From: CAZISM01 sp964541895
GTDB lineage: Bacteria > Zhuqueibacterota > Zhuqueibacteria > Residuimicrobiales > Residuimicrobiaceae
Direction of reading: 5' to 3'
Assembly: GCA_964541895.1 (NCBI GenBank)
Contig: CAZISM010000084.1
Span: 1 to 24,331 of the forward strand
Length of the DNA: 24,331 nt
The notes beneath the pieces are model-generated. The model ran no database searches. It was given only the letters and a program-made list of their open reading frames with translations, and was not told where the DNA came from. Shown here piece after piece: positions 16,282 through 24,331 of this stretch (position 1 is the stretch's first letter; the number at the start of each line of letters is the position of its first letter). Both the position numbers and the translations under genes were made by a program.

Positions 16282-17376
16282 TTATCTGCCAACAAACCGC
16301 TTTGCCTTTTCTTCAATGGATTGCATCAGGCTGGTAAACGAGCTGCTGAACGCCTGCACGCCATCCTGCTGCAATTTTTCAGTTAGGCCACCGAGGTCGA
16401 TGCCCAACTCTTGCAGGTCCGCAAGTCTTTGCTTCGCCTCGGCCACATTCTTTTCAATGGCCGCCGCGCTCTGGCCGTGATCCAGAACAGCGGTCAGTGT
16501 AGCCGGCGGCAGCGTATTTACGGTGTCTTTGCCTATCAATTCATCAACATACAACGTATCCGGATAGTGCGGATTTTTTGTACCTGTGCTTGCCCACAAC
16601 AGCCGCTGCACCCTGGCGCCAGCAGCCGCCAGCTTTTCCCAGCGAGGCCCCTGGAAATAGGTTTTAAAATCAGCGTAGATGTTTTTGCAGGCCGCGATGG
16701 CTATCGTGCCCTGCAGCTGCCTGACTCCTTTTTTCTCCAAAGCCGCATCAATGGCCGTATCAATCCGGCTTACGAAAAAAGAAGCTACAGAAGCCACATG
16801 ATCCAGCTTGCCACCGCTGCGCGTGAGAGATTCCAATCCCTCAAGATACGCCTGCACCACCTGGCCGTATTGCCGGGCGTTGAACAGCAAGGTTATGTTT
16901 ACATTGATACCGGCCGCTATTAATGTGCGGATCGCCGGTATCCCCTGCGGCGTGGCCGGCACCTTGATCATGACGTTGGGCCGATCTACCTTTTTGAACA
17001 GTCGCAGCGCTTCCTGGACCGTTGCCGATGTATCGTGCGCCAACAACGGATTGACTTCCAGACTGACATACCCATCAAGCCGTTGACTGGAATCATACAC
17101 CGGCCGAAACACATCAGCCGCTCTGGAAATATCACGCACAGTCAGTTCTTCATATACGGCTTCTACGGCCAAACCTGCTGCCAACAGGGAGCGTATCTGT
17201 TCATCGTACTCGGCGCCTGCGCTTATCGCTTTTTCAAATATCGTGGGATTAGAGGTAACGCCTTTTACACCCTTGTCTATCAATCGCTGCAGTTCGCCTG
17301 ATTCGGTGAAGGACCGCTGTATGAAATCAAGCCAAATGGATTGTCCTGACTCAGCCAGTTTGAATAGTGTCGACAT
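16282..17376 (-). CDS. tal: Transaldolase (long, Tal/TalB-related type)
   Basis: I chose the ATG at 17376 because AGGAG lies 7 nt upstream and it gives the usual N-terminus STLFKLAESGQSIWLDFI. The alternative start at 17463 adds 29 basic residues of no family likeness. The product is 364 residues, the length of the longer transaldolases found in actinobacteria, cyanobacteria and many environmental phyla. Recognisable blocks are GVTSNPTIFEKAI, YVSLEVNP, NVMIKVPATPQG (the Lys is the Schiff-base residue by comparison with K132 of E. coli TalB), NVNITLLFN and LLWASTGTKNP. The enzyme transfers a dihydroxyacetone unit between sedoheptulose 7-phosphate and glyceraldehyde 3-phosphate in the cytoplasmic pentose phosphate pathway. 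It has no signal peptide, unlike all its neighbours except the UroD-like protein. It is 266 nt from the fucosidase gene and probably has its own promoter, although I see no clear -35/-10 pair. Confidence 0.93.
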   Translation of the reverse strand: MSTLFKLAESGQSIWLDFIQRSFTESGELQRLIDKGVKGVTSNPTIFEKAISAGAEYDEQIRSLLAAGLAVEAVYEELTVRDISRAADVFRPVYDSSQRLDGYVSLEVNPLLAHDTSATVQEALRLFKKVDRPNVMIKVPATPQGIPAIRTLIAAGINVNITLLFNARQYGQVVQAYLEGLESLTRSGGKLDHVASVASFFVSRIDTAIDAALEKKGVRQLQGTIAIAACKNIYADFKTYFQGPRWEKLAAAGARVQRLLWASTGTKNPHYPDTLYVDELIGKDTVNTLPPATLTAVLDHGQSAAAIEKNVAEAKQRLADLQELGIDLGGLTEKLQQDGVQAFSSSFTSLMQSIEEKAKRFVGR

Positions 17377-17565
17377 AACCAGACTCCTGTCCCTGAAAAC
17401 TAATCCCCTTATTACTGTTTTAACAAGATAGCGCCGGTTTCTATTTCGAGAAAACTGAATCACCCGAACGACTTCCCAGGGGCGATGCCCATATGGAGTG
17501 CAGTAACCGTGTTACTGCTGGCTGGCGCGGTCTCTGCGCCGGCCATGCCCGCCACCAAAACACGA

Positions 17566-17588
17566 TGCGCCAACGCGGTTGGCGCATT
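17566..17588 (-). terminator. Terminator-like hairpin at the end of the fucosidase operon
   Basis: ATGCGCCAAC (17566-17575) and GTTGGCGCAT (17579-17588) form a perfect 10-bp stem with a 3-nt loop, 54 nt beyond the GH29 stop codon. On the minus strand it is followed by CGTGTTTTGG, which contains only four consecutive T residues, so termination may be partial. A weaker GGCGC/GCGCC stem follows at 17525-17541. The 266-nt gap between GH29 and transaldolase holds nothing else I can recognise. Confidence 0.6.
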
Positions 17589-17642
17589 CCAAACCGTAAA
17601 AAAAGAACCAATATCCTGTCTTTCCCTATTTTTCAAAGATTC

Positions 17643-18908
17643 TCACAAAATATCGGCAGGTACCGTTCCATCCAGATGCAGCTTTAGCACGGTGATCAGA
17701 TTATCCTTGCAGTGGTCTGGAATGGACAGCTGCATTTCCTTCCGGGTGACGGTTACCGGGATCGATCCGCCCTGGAACAATTTTGCTTTTTTTACCTTGA
17801 CCGGCAAGGCCGGTAATACCAGTTTGCCTTCCGCCGGATGCTGGAACAGAAAGAGATAGATATTCTTGCCCTTGTGCGTACAAGCGCCCCAGCGGCCGGG
17901 CTGGTAGGGGCCGCCGCGCGTCCCATAGATGCCTTCGCCAAACTCTTTCAGCCATGCGCCTATTTCCTCCAACCGCTGCACCTGCCGCGGTTCGATACGG
18001 CCATCCGGCATGGGGCCGACGTTGAGCAGCAGATTGCCATCGCCGCCGGCACAGGAGATCAAAGTCTGCAAACACTCCTGCAGGGATTTCAGCTTGTCGT
18101 TCGGCTTCCAGGCCCATTGCTGACAGATGGTGATGCAGCTCTCCCACGGCCGTTCGTTTTGAAACGTGCCGACGCGCTGCTCCGGCGTATCAAAATCCTC
18201 AGCCAGACCGTTGCGATTATTGATGAGCAGGTGCGGCTGCAGTTCGCGCGCCATTCGATTGATATCCACGGCTCCGTACTCTTCTGCGGTCCTGTCAAGA
18301 CCGTCGAACCAGAGAATATCCAGTTTGCCATAGTTGGTCAACAGCTCCCTGACCTGGGTTTTCAGGTAGGCCAGATAGCGATCATGACGATCCGGCGTAA
18401 AGGCATCGGGATGATGCCAGTCCGGTTGCGAATAGTACAGGCCAAAGCCAAACCGCGCCCGGTGACAAGCGTCGGCCAGCTCTCGAACCACATCCCGGCG
18501 AAACGGACTGGCCGGACTGGTGATTTTATAGTCGCCGGCCTGCGTATCGAACATGCTGAACCCGTCATGATGGCGGCTGGTGAATACCAGATATTTCATG
18601 CCGGCCCGTTTGGCGATCTGCACCCACTCTTTGGCATTAAACAGCGTCGGATTGAACCGGGTATACAGGCTGTCATACTCTGCCACTGCAACCTCTTTGC
18701 CTGGTCCCCATTTATAGCCTCGCCGTTCGCCGGCGCGAGACCAGCCGATTTCCGTGCCCTTGAGGCTGACCGGTCCCCAGTGAATAAAGAGACCGAACCG
18801 CATCTCCTGCCATTTTTTCAGCGCCTGCTGATGCGCTGTCTCTTTGTCGCCAGCATAAGCGCTCCCGGCGGCAAGCACTGCGAGCAAAATCAGTCCTGCT
18901 TTTTTCAT
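17643..18908 (-). CDS. Exported GH29 alpha-L-fucosidase
   Basis: I chose the ATG at 18908: GGAG is 7 nt upstream and only 2 nt separate it from the preceding stop. A GTG two codons earlier is too close to the ribosome binding site. The product has 421 residues. Residues 1-19 are a signal peptide ending AYA. The barrel shows family blocks in order: FGLFIHWGP with H43, W44; a YDSLYTRFNPTLFNAKEWVQIAK-like region; KYLVFTSRHHDGFSMF with H113, H114 and D115; FGLYYSQPDWHHP; and KLDILWFDG, where D202 is the expected catalytic nucleophile. A short beta-sandwich covers about 340-421. The length is slightly short for the family but complete. GH29 enzymes are retaining and release alpha-linked L-fucose, often alpha-1,3/1,4 or aryl-fucosides. 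It pairs naturally with the GH95 enzyme of the same operon. The acid/base residue cannot be assigned with confidence. Confidence 0.9.
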   Translation of the reverse strand: MKKAGLILLAVLAAGSAYAGDKETAHQQALKKWQEMRFGLFIHWGPVSLKGTEIGWSRAGERRGYKWGPGKEVAVAEYDSLYTRFNPTLFNAKEWVQIAKRAGMKYLVFTSRHHDGFSMFDTQAGDYKITSPASPFRRDVVRELADACHRARFGFGLYYSQPDWHHPDAFTPDRHDRYLAYLKTQVRELLTNYGKLDILWFDGLDRTAEEYGAVDINRMARELQPHLLINNRNGLAEDFDTPEQRVGTFQNERPWESCITICQQWAWKPNDKLKSLQECLQTLISCAGGDGNLLLNVGPMPDGRIEPRQVQRLEEIGAWLKEFGEGIYGTRGGPYQPGRWGACTHKGKNIYLFLFQHPAEGKLVLPALPVKVKKAKLFQGGSIPVTVTRKEMQLSIPDHCKDNLITVLKLHLDGTVPADIL

Positions 18909-18910
18909 AA

Positions 18911-20155
18911 TCACGCTCCGTTGAATTCGTGCACTGCTTCATAGAGTGCTATAATATTTTCCGGCGGCACATCCGGCAGAATGTTGTGCACCGTATTGAA
19001 CACAAATCCGCCGTCGCGGCTGAATATCTCCATTCTTTGTTTCACCTGCTCCTTTATCCGGGCTGGTGTGGCACGATTGAGGACATGGCGGGTGTCGATG
19101 CCGCCTCCCCAAAAGGTTATATCGCGGCCAAAGGTTTGTTTCAGCCGTTCCGGCTCCATGTCGGCGCAGTTGGTTTGCACCGGATTGACAATCTCGAATC
19201 CGGCCTCGATGAGATCAGGCAGCAATTTGTAAATGGATCCGCAACTGTGCAGAAACGTATGCATGGCGCTGTGGGATTTTACATATTCGCACAACTGCTT
19301 ATGCCTGGGCTTGAAGAAGCGGCGGTAGAGGTCCGGCGACATAAAGGGGCCCTGATCCGTGCCCAGGTCATCGCCAAAGCGGAGGATATCAACCACGTCG
19401 CCGACAGCGTTACACACTTTGGCCAGCGTCTGCAAATGGATCTGCAGCAGCGCTTCCAGAAGCGCTTCAACATGATACGGATCAGTGACCAGATCCATGA
19501 GGAAATTATCGATGCGCCGGAGAAACGTGCCCCATTCAAACAGATTGCAGCCGCACACCACCATCAGGGCCCGATCCGTACTTTGCCGCAGAGCTAGGGC
19601 ACTTTCGCGCAGTCTCTGCCAGAAATCGGTTTCTCCGGCATGGTCCCACGGACTGTGAGCCAGGGCCGCCCAATGCACCAACCCCATGCTTCTGGACAGA
19701 TCGCCAAAGTCGGCGGGATAGCCATCGAGGTAAGGAAAACAGCTCTGGTCGAAAAAGGCGCTGCCGACCGGCATATGCGCGATCTCTGTTCCGTCTGCTG
19801 CGAGAGCGTGCCAGGAACCGTCGCCCGAACGACGAGGCTGAAACCATTTGGGATATTGGGCGCGATGCCCGCTCGACATGGTGATATCGTACCAATCCTC
19901 ATCCCGAGCGTTGAACATCCGGCCGATGTCCACCACATCGATGCCAAAGCGAGCGAGGATTTCATCTTCCGGTTGCGCCAGTTGTTGCACCACATCGTAA
20001 ATCCGGGTCTGCCCCTGGCTCATGCCCATATGTTCCTTGAGTCGCGCATAAGCGACGGCCGAGATGCCGGAGCTGGGGGTGGCGCCGAGATCCACAGGCA
20101 CTCGATCCGGCTCCTGGTGGGCAATGGCAGCCAAAACTCGTTCGCGTGAGGTCAT
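18911..20155 (-). CDS. Uroporphyrinogen decarboxylase-like protein (MtaA/CmuA-type methyltransferase family)
   Basis: The ATG overlaps the TGA of the GH95 gene (ATGA), so translation is likely coupled. The product has 414 residues, is cytoplasmic, and opens TSRERVLAAIAHQEPDRVPVDLG, the standard start of this superfamily. Further family marks are DIGRMF near 77-81, the block FGDDLGTDQGPFMSPDLYRRFFKPRHKQL at about 260-287, and H303-S-C305-G, the HxC half of the zinc site of corrinoid methyltransferases. A further Cys occurs at 330 (TNCADME). Where MtaA-type enzymes have a final zinc-binding Cys, this protein has GGFVFNTVHNI with H390. True UroD proteins are about 350 residues and lack HxC. Function is open: methyl transfer from or to a sugar methyl ether or corrinoid is a hypothesis. 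No corrinoid protein gene is nearby. Its place between two fucosidase genes implies a role in using the same glycan. Confidence 0.8.
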   Translation of the reverse strand: MTSRERVLAAIAHQEPDRVPVDLGATPSSGISAVAYARLKEHMGMSQGQTRIYDVVQQLAQPEDEILARFGIDVVDIGRMFNARDEDWYDITMSSGHRAQYPKWFQPRRSGDGSWHALAADGTEIAHMPVGSAFFDQSCFPYLDGYPADFGDLSRSMGLVHWAALAHSPWDHAGETDFWQRLRESALALRQSTDRALMVVCGCNLFEWGTFLRRIDNFLMDLVTDPYHVEALLEALLQIHLQTLAKVCNAVGDVVDILRFGDDLGTDQGPFMSPDLYRRFFKPRHKQLCEYVKSHSAMHTFLHSCGSIYKLLPDLIEAGFEIVNPVQTNCADMEPERLKQTFGRDITFWGGGIDTRHVLNRATPARIKEQVKQRMEIFSRDGGFVFNTVHNILPDVPPENIIALYEAVHEFNGA

Positions 20156-22521
20156 TCTGTCACCTGCAGTTTTTCATTCAGTCGAATTTTTTGATTTTTG
20201 CGTGTCGACAGGGTAGCGGCCTGGGCGCCATGACGGATCCGCAAAGGCTCGCCTTTGCGCGACAGGATGGTGACCCTGGTGACTTTGGCCTGCTTCCATT
20301 CCAGGTCAACCTCAAATCCGCCGCGCGCGCACAGCCCCCGTATCGAGCCGTCCGGCCACTCGTGCGGCAGGGCCGGCAAAAGGACCAGTTCGCCGTTGTG
20401 GCTCTGCAGCAGCATCTCTGCGATCCCGGCGGTGGCGCCGAAATTGCCGTCAATCTGAAAAGGCGGGTGTGCACAAAACAGATTGGCATAGGTACCGCCG
20501 GCATTGGTATAGTTTGTGCCCGTTTGACCGGAAGGCCGCAGCAGGTTTTTCAGCAGCTGCAGGCTCTTGTCGCCATCGGCCAACCGTGCCCAGAAATTTA
20601 TTTTCCATGCCAGGCTCCAGCCGGTACCACTATCGCCGCGGACTTGCAGCGAACGTTGCGCGGCCTGAGCCAGTTCCCGTGTAGAGTGCGGCGAGATCTG
20701 TCGACCCGGATGCAACGCGAAAAGATGCGACACATGGCGATGCTTTGGCTCCACTTCCGGCACCTCTTCCGACCATTCCAGCAGGCGGCCGTCGGAGCCT
20801 ATTTTCAAACCCTGCAAATGGTCGCGCGCTTCCCTCACCTTTTTCACAAAACCATCTTCCAGCGCCAGCGCTTGCGCCGCGTCCAGCACGTTGGTAAAGA
20901 GATCCCAGATGATCTCCTGATCCATGCTCGGCGCCATACAAAAGAACGCTTTGCTGCCGTCGGGGGCGATGAATTGGTTTTCCGGTGAATTGGCAGGTCC
21001 GGAGACCAGGCGGCCGCTGTGCGGATCCGGTACCAGCCAATCCAGACAAAACTCTGCCGAGCCTTTCAGCACCGGCCAAATTCTTTGCAGCACCTCCGAG
21101 TCCCTGCTGAACGCATAGTGTTCCCAGAGATGTTGGCACATCCAGGGCCCGGCCATGGGAAAGAGCCCCCAGCGTGCCGCATGGCCCGGCGAAGTAAAAC
21201 CCCAGACATTATGTATGGTGTGCACGGTCCACCCTTTGCAGCGATAGTGCGCCTCTGCCGTTTTCCGGCCCGGCTCCTGCATGGCCTCAACCAGTTGGAT
21301 AAGCGGTTCGGCACATTCCGCCAGGTTGGTGGTTTCCACTGGCCAGTAATTCATCTGCACATTGATGTTGCAATGATAATCTCCGGCCCATGGAGTTTTG
21401 ATGACATCGGTCCAGATCCCCTGCAGATTGGCGGCCAGATCGCCGGGGCGGGAGCTGCTGATCAGCAGGTAGCGGCCGAACTGAAAATAGAGCGGGTAAA
21501 GACTCTGATCCGGTTCACCGCTCTGCAGGCGGGCCAGTCGCACGTCGGTCGGCAGATCTTCCCGGCCGGGGCCAAGCTGGAAAGCGACCCGATTAAAGAT
21601 GGGCTGGTAATCGGCCAGATGGCGCGACCATAATTCGGCGAAAGACTTTAGCGCGGCATCGCTCAACTGTCGCCGGCTGCGTTCAGCATAATCCGCTGCT
21701 TTGTAATCGGTAGCCGCCGTGATGAGCACCAGCGCCTCGTCGCTGTTTTCAACGACCAGCTGCGGAACACCGTTGCTGTCGCTTACAACACAAGTTTGCC
21801 CGCGTCTGCTGACCACCTGCACGCGCGCCATATACTGCAGGCCGGCATCAGAGGATCCGGTGCTCAGCTGGCCGGACATGATCAAGCCGTTCGGTCGATT
21901 GGCGGAGGTGGCAAATTTTTCCGGACGATCGAGCGTCATGCGAAAACCGATCTGTCCCGGTCGTGTGCAGGAAAGGCGGATAACGATCACCTGATCCGGC
22001 GCGCTGACGAATCCCTCACGGGTAAACGTGGCACCGTCCTGTTCGAATGTTACGCGCACGGTGGCGGTTGCCAGATCGAGTTCGCGTCTGTACGAAAGAG
22101 AGTCATGAATGGAATCAAAATGCAAACAGAGATTCCCCAGAATCTCATACTGCCCGAATTCTGAACGGTTGGCAACCGTGGTCCGGCAAATCATTTTCGA
22201 CTGTATGAGTTCCTGGGCCTCGGCATATTTCCCTGCAAACAACAGAGCGCGCGACGGCTGCAAAACCGAATAGGCGTCCGGATTGTCGGCGTCATACGGT
22301 CCACCGGACCACATGCTGTCTTCATTGAGGACGATGCGCTCCTGCTTGACGCCACCGAGCAATACAGCGCCCAACCGTCCATTGCCGATCGGCAAGCCTT
22401 CGGTCATCGGTGACAGGCCGGGTTTGTCGTACCATATTTTGCGGGATGCAGAAGGATCGGCCAGAGCGGCTGCGCTCAGGACCGTCATCAGAACGAGAAC
22501 AGTAAACCATGCTTTTGGCAA
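20152..22521 (-). CDS. Exported GH95 alpha-L-fucosidase (or alpha-L-galactosidase)
   Basis: The start is uncertain. A GTG at 22533 is the longest choice, but it overlaps the GGAGG ribosome binding site. The TTG at 22521 lies 4 nt after that site and gives a compact signal peptide (PKAWFTVLVLMTVLSAAALA), so I prefer it; the product is 789 residues. The N-terminal beta domain has the family opening IWYDKPGLSPMTEGLPIGNGRLGA and the block LNEDSMWSGGP. The (alpha/alpha)6 barrel has NINVQMNYWPVE (N385 and N387), SGPANSPENQF (E514) and PFQIDGNFGATAGIAEML (D691). These match N421, N423, E566 and D766 of Bifidobacterium AfcA, so the inverting active site looks intact. GH95 enzymes mainly release alpha-1,2-fucose, and some release alpha-L-galactose. 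The gene is 14 nt from the upstream stop and overlaps the UroD-like gene by 4 nt. Confidence 0.92.
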   Translation of the reverse strand: MPKAWFTVLVLMTVLSAAALADPSASRKIWYDKPGLSPMTEGLPIGNGRLGAVLLGGVKQERIVLNEDSMWSGGPYDADNPDAYSVLQPSRALLFAGKYAEAQELIQSKMICRTTVANRSEFGQYEILGNLCLHFDSIHDSLSYRRELDLATATVRVTFEQDGATFTREGFVSAPDQVIVIRLSCTRPGQIGFRMTLDRPEKFATSANRPNGLIMSGQLSTGSSDAGLQYMARVQVVSRRGQTCVVSDSNGVPQLVVENSDEALVLITAATDYKAADYAERSRRQLSDAALKSFAELWSRHLADYQPIFNRVAFQLGPGREDLPTDVRLARLQSGEPDQSLYPLYFQFGRYLLISSSRPGDLAANLQGIWTDVIKTPWAGDYHCNINVQMNYWPVETTNLAECAEPLIQLVEAMQEPGRKTAEAHYRCKGWTVHTIHNVWGFTSPGHAARWGLFPMAGPWMCQHLWEHYAFSRDSEVLQRIWPVLKGSAEFCLDWLVPDPHSGRLVSGPANSPENQFIAPDGSKAFFCMAPSMDQEIIWDLFTNVLDAAQALALEDGFVKKVREARDHLQGLKIGSDGRLLEWSEEVPEVEPKHRHVSHLFALHPGRQISPHSTRELAQAAQRSLQVRGDSGTGWSLAWKINFWARLADGDKSLQLLKNLLRPSGQTGTNYTNAGGTYANLFCAHPPFQIDGNFGATAGIAEMLLQSHNGELVLLPALPHEWPDGSIRGLCARGGFEVDLEWKQAKVTRVTILSRKGEPLRIRHGAQAATLSTRKNQKIRLNEKLQVTE

Positions 22522-22535
22522 ATTTCCTCCCACGT

Positions 22536-24331
22536 TTATTTTTCCGATTCATACATCAATTGTACGGGACCGACCAAACCGGACACAGGTTTGCCCTTAT
22601 AAGGACTCGGTATGGTTTGATAATGGTTGGCCAGCGTATTATACACCAGCACAGCCAATTTGTTTTCCCCCCTTCGTACGAAACGGCTGACATCCAGACG
22701 AAAAGGCGCTTGCACCAGAACGCCGGCTTTTTCATCGTTGATCCAGACTTCGCAGGTGGCTACGACCTGACCCAAATCCAGCCAGGTTCGAGCCGGTATA
22801 GGCTCTGCGATCGAAACGGTACGCCGGTACCACATGCCGCCGGAATAGTGTTTGAGCACGCCCATCTGTGACCAATCTCCGGCCTCAATGTCGCCTGGGC
22901 CACAGGTCAGGCTCACCGGTTCGGGCAAAGCAGCGCCTGCATAATATCCGGGTCGATTTTGAATCTGCAGGGCGACCAGGCTTGCTCTGGTCAGCGTCGA
23001 GTCCAATCGGACCTGAATCTCCTGCCACTCGTCAGACCTGTTTTGGCAAAACGTTTCGACAGCCCGACCATTGATCCAGACGCGCGCCTGGCCGCAGGTT
23101 TTAAAATGCATGGCCTGCAAGCCGGGCGGTGCCATGAAACGAAAGCAATCGCTGTGAGGCTGTCCGTTCAAGGGATCAAAAACGATGCGACCGTTCATTT
23201 TGTACCAGCGCATGGACAGCGGGTAGGGCACATCATGGGTCGAATCAGCAGCAACCAACACCATGGCCGCGCGGCTGCGATGATCAATGATATGAGGGCC
23301 TTGTTCAAATGAATTCGCGATCATATTTTTATATGCGAAAAAGAGATGGTGGCGGCCGGCGTCAAGAGTGATTTGCAGCGTATGAACCGGTTGGCCATCG
23401 ATCCATATCCGGTCCGGCGACCTGGCGCCGGTATGCAAGGTGAGCCGAGTTTTTTTGGTCAGGTTAAAAGAGGTTTGAAAAAAATAGTGACCGTTGTCGG
23501 CAAATATGATAAAATCGTCGCTGATCTTTGCTTTTAAACCATGATACCCCTGCGAGCCGGGCTGATGGTCCACGCCCCAGCGCCAGGAAAAGGTGCAGGG
23601 TTGCCAGTGGTGTCGCCTGTCAGCTGCTGCAGCACTGTTTTCAAAAGATTGAGGCAGCAGACTGGCGCAGAGGCTGTCAAAATCAGCGGTTTGCGGCAAA
23701 CACAATTGCCGGAACTGCAGACCAAAAGAGGGCCGCACCAGTGACCAGGCGGAATCGTCAAATTCCGGCTGTTGCCAGTCGGTTGCTGCTGACTCTGCCG
23801 CGGCATAACGAAACTCGGGCGCTTCGGCAGCGATCATGGTGTTCGTAGCCGGCAAGCGAAAGTCGCCCCAGCGATTATCCCGCGTTGGCACCATTTCACA
23901 TTGCCAGAATCCGTCAAGCACCTGACGGGTGATCCGGCGGGGTGCGGCGGGCGATTCACGGATTGGTTGGCCAGGGCTGAATACGACTAGTGCCGACCGG
24001 GGCGGATCCACTGGCAGATGCAGCCAGGTGCCAGCGGCTGTTTGCTGTATGATCGGCAGTGGTTGAACGCCACCGGTCCATGCATCCCAAAGTTCGGCTT
24101 TTCCGGTATTGGCAAAAAAGTACTGTCCGCCTGCTTTACCGTCCATCACCATATAAATATGATGATCGCCTGCCAAACGATGCAAAGAGTGCACCGGTCC
24201 ATCATCTGCTCGACACGACAAAGGCAGATGGTTTTGGAGGTGGCGAAGCAACAGATCGAGATCGTCTCCGGCCGCCAGACTGGTACGGCGAGATGATGGT
24301 GTCGAGTTCGCAAACATCGAGCTCACCAGCT
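22536..24331 (-). CDS. GH106-like alpha-L-rhamnosidase, C-terminal portion (5' end outside window)
   Basis: The frame is open to the window edge, so about 598 C-terminal residues are seen and the start is missing; the GTG near 24326 is not a real start. The first 110 or so residues (HSLHRLAGDHHIYMV, GQYFFANTG, AELWDAWTGG, LHLPVDPPRSALVVF) match the region after the catalytic barrel of GH106-type rhamnosidases. LDGFWQCEMVPTRDNRWGDFRLP follows, then an inserted beta domain with IWIDGQPVHTLQ and LDAGRHHLFFAYKN. The C-terminus is a GH2-type sugar-binding jelly roll: TWLDLGQVVATCEVWIN, FRLDVSRFVRRGENKLAVLV and a SGLVGPVQL ending. Full-length GH106 proteins exceed about 1000 residues, so roughly half is missing, including the catalytic residues. 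Family assignment therefore rests on accessory domains; a GH2-related hydrolase is the alternative. It is the first visible gene of the four-gene minus-strand operon. Confidence 0.65.
   Translation of the reverse strand, partial: LVSSMFANSTPSSRRTSLAAGDDLDLLLRHLQNHLPLSCRADDGPVHSLHRLAGDHHIYMVMDGKAGGQYFFANTGKAELWDAWTGGVQPLPIIQQTAAGTWLHLPVDPPRSALVVFSPGQPIRESPAAPRRITRQVLDGFWQCEMVPTRDNRWGDFRLPATNTMIAAEAPEFRYAAAESAATDWQQPEFDDSAWSLVRPSFGLQFRQLCLPQTADFDSLCASLLPQSFENSAAAADRRHHWQPCTFSWRWGVDHQPGSQGYHGLKAKISDDFIIFADNGHYFFQTSFNLTKKTRLTLHTGARSPDRIWIDGQPVHTLQITLDAGRHHLFFAYKNMIANSFEQGPHIIDHRSRAAMVLVAADSTHDVPYPLSMRWYKMNGRIVFDPLNGQPHSDCFRFMAPPGLQAMHFKTCGQARVWINGRAVETFCQNRSDEWQEIQVRLDSTLTRASLVALQIQNRPGYYAGAALPEPVSLTCGPGDIEAGDWSQMGVLKHYSGGMWYRRTVSIAEPIPARTWLDLGQVVATCEVWINDEKAGVLVQAPFRLDVSRFVRRGENKLAVLVYNTLANHYQTIPSPYKGKPVSGLVGPVQLMYESEK

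Noticed and set aside
17838..18944. A 368-codon plus-strand open frame opposite the GH29 gene
   Set aside because: The GH29 frame has catalytic motifs and a signal peptide; the opposite frame has neither family motifs nor a convincing ribosome binding site.
1..24331. CRISPR arrays, tRNA or rRNA genes, insertion sequences, phage genes
   Set aside because: No regularly spaced repeats, no cloverleaf or rRNA-like stretch, and no transposase or integrase motif was found in any substantial frame.

Overview
This window looks like an accessory carbohydrate-degradation island from an uncultured, Gram-negative, probably anaerobic bacterium of the FCB superphylum. A KSB1-, Calditrichota- or Ignavibacteria-like lineage seems the best guess. 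The main support is the C-terminal domain of the first gene, which has the NYPNPFNPTT opening and FlgD-like fold typical of type IX secretion cargo in those groups. Nearly all other products have export signals, and genes are moderately GC-rich throughout with no obvious foreign block. The lineage assignment is an inference, because no rRNA or marker gene is present.

Plus-strand half (152-16049): a small secreted protein with a sorting domain, closed by a strong intrinsic terminator. It is followed by a co-directional series of five exported enzymes: an agarase/beta-galactosidase-like clan GH-A hydrolase, a GH123-like (DUF4091) hydrolase carrying an N-terminal calcium-type beta-propeller, a 1601-residue GH38 alpha-mannosidase-like protein, a DUF4838/GH67-like probable lipoprotein, and a Tat-exported oligogalacturonate-lyase-like (PL22) propeller with an intact metal site. 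A non-coding array of four hairpins lies between the first two of these enzymes.

Minus-strand half (24331 down to 16282): a tightly packed operon of a GH106-like alpha-L-rhamnosidase (its 5' end lies outside the window), a GH95 alpha-L-fucosidase, a uroporphyrinogen-decarboxylase-like (MtaA/CmuA-type) protein and a GH29 alpha-L-fucosidase. These genes are separated by 14 nt, an ATGA overlap, and 2 nt respectively. A hairpin then separates this operon from a free-standing transaldolase gene. The two halves converge on a 13-bp perfect hairpin near 16150 that probably terminates both.

Together the genes describe extracytoplasmic disassembly of a complex deoxy-sugar-rich glycan (fucose, rhamnose, uronate, amino-sugar or mannose residues), such as pectin side chains, algal polysaccharide or glycoprotein. 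No SusC/SusD pair, transporter, sugar kinase, isomerase or regulator is in view. The least expected members are the UroD-like gene embedded in the fucosidase operon, the propeller-GH123 fusion, and the exported PL22-like protein.
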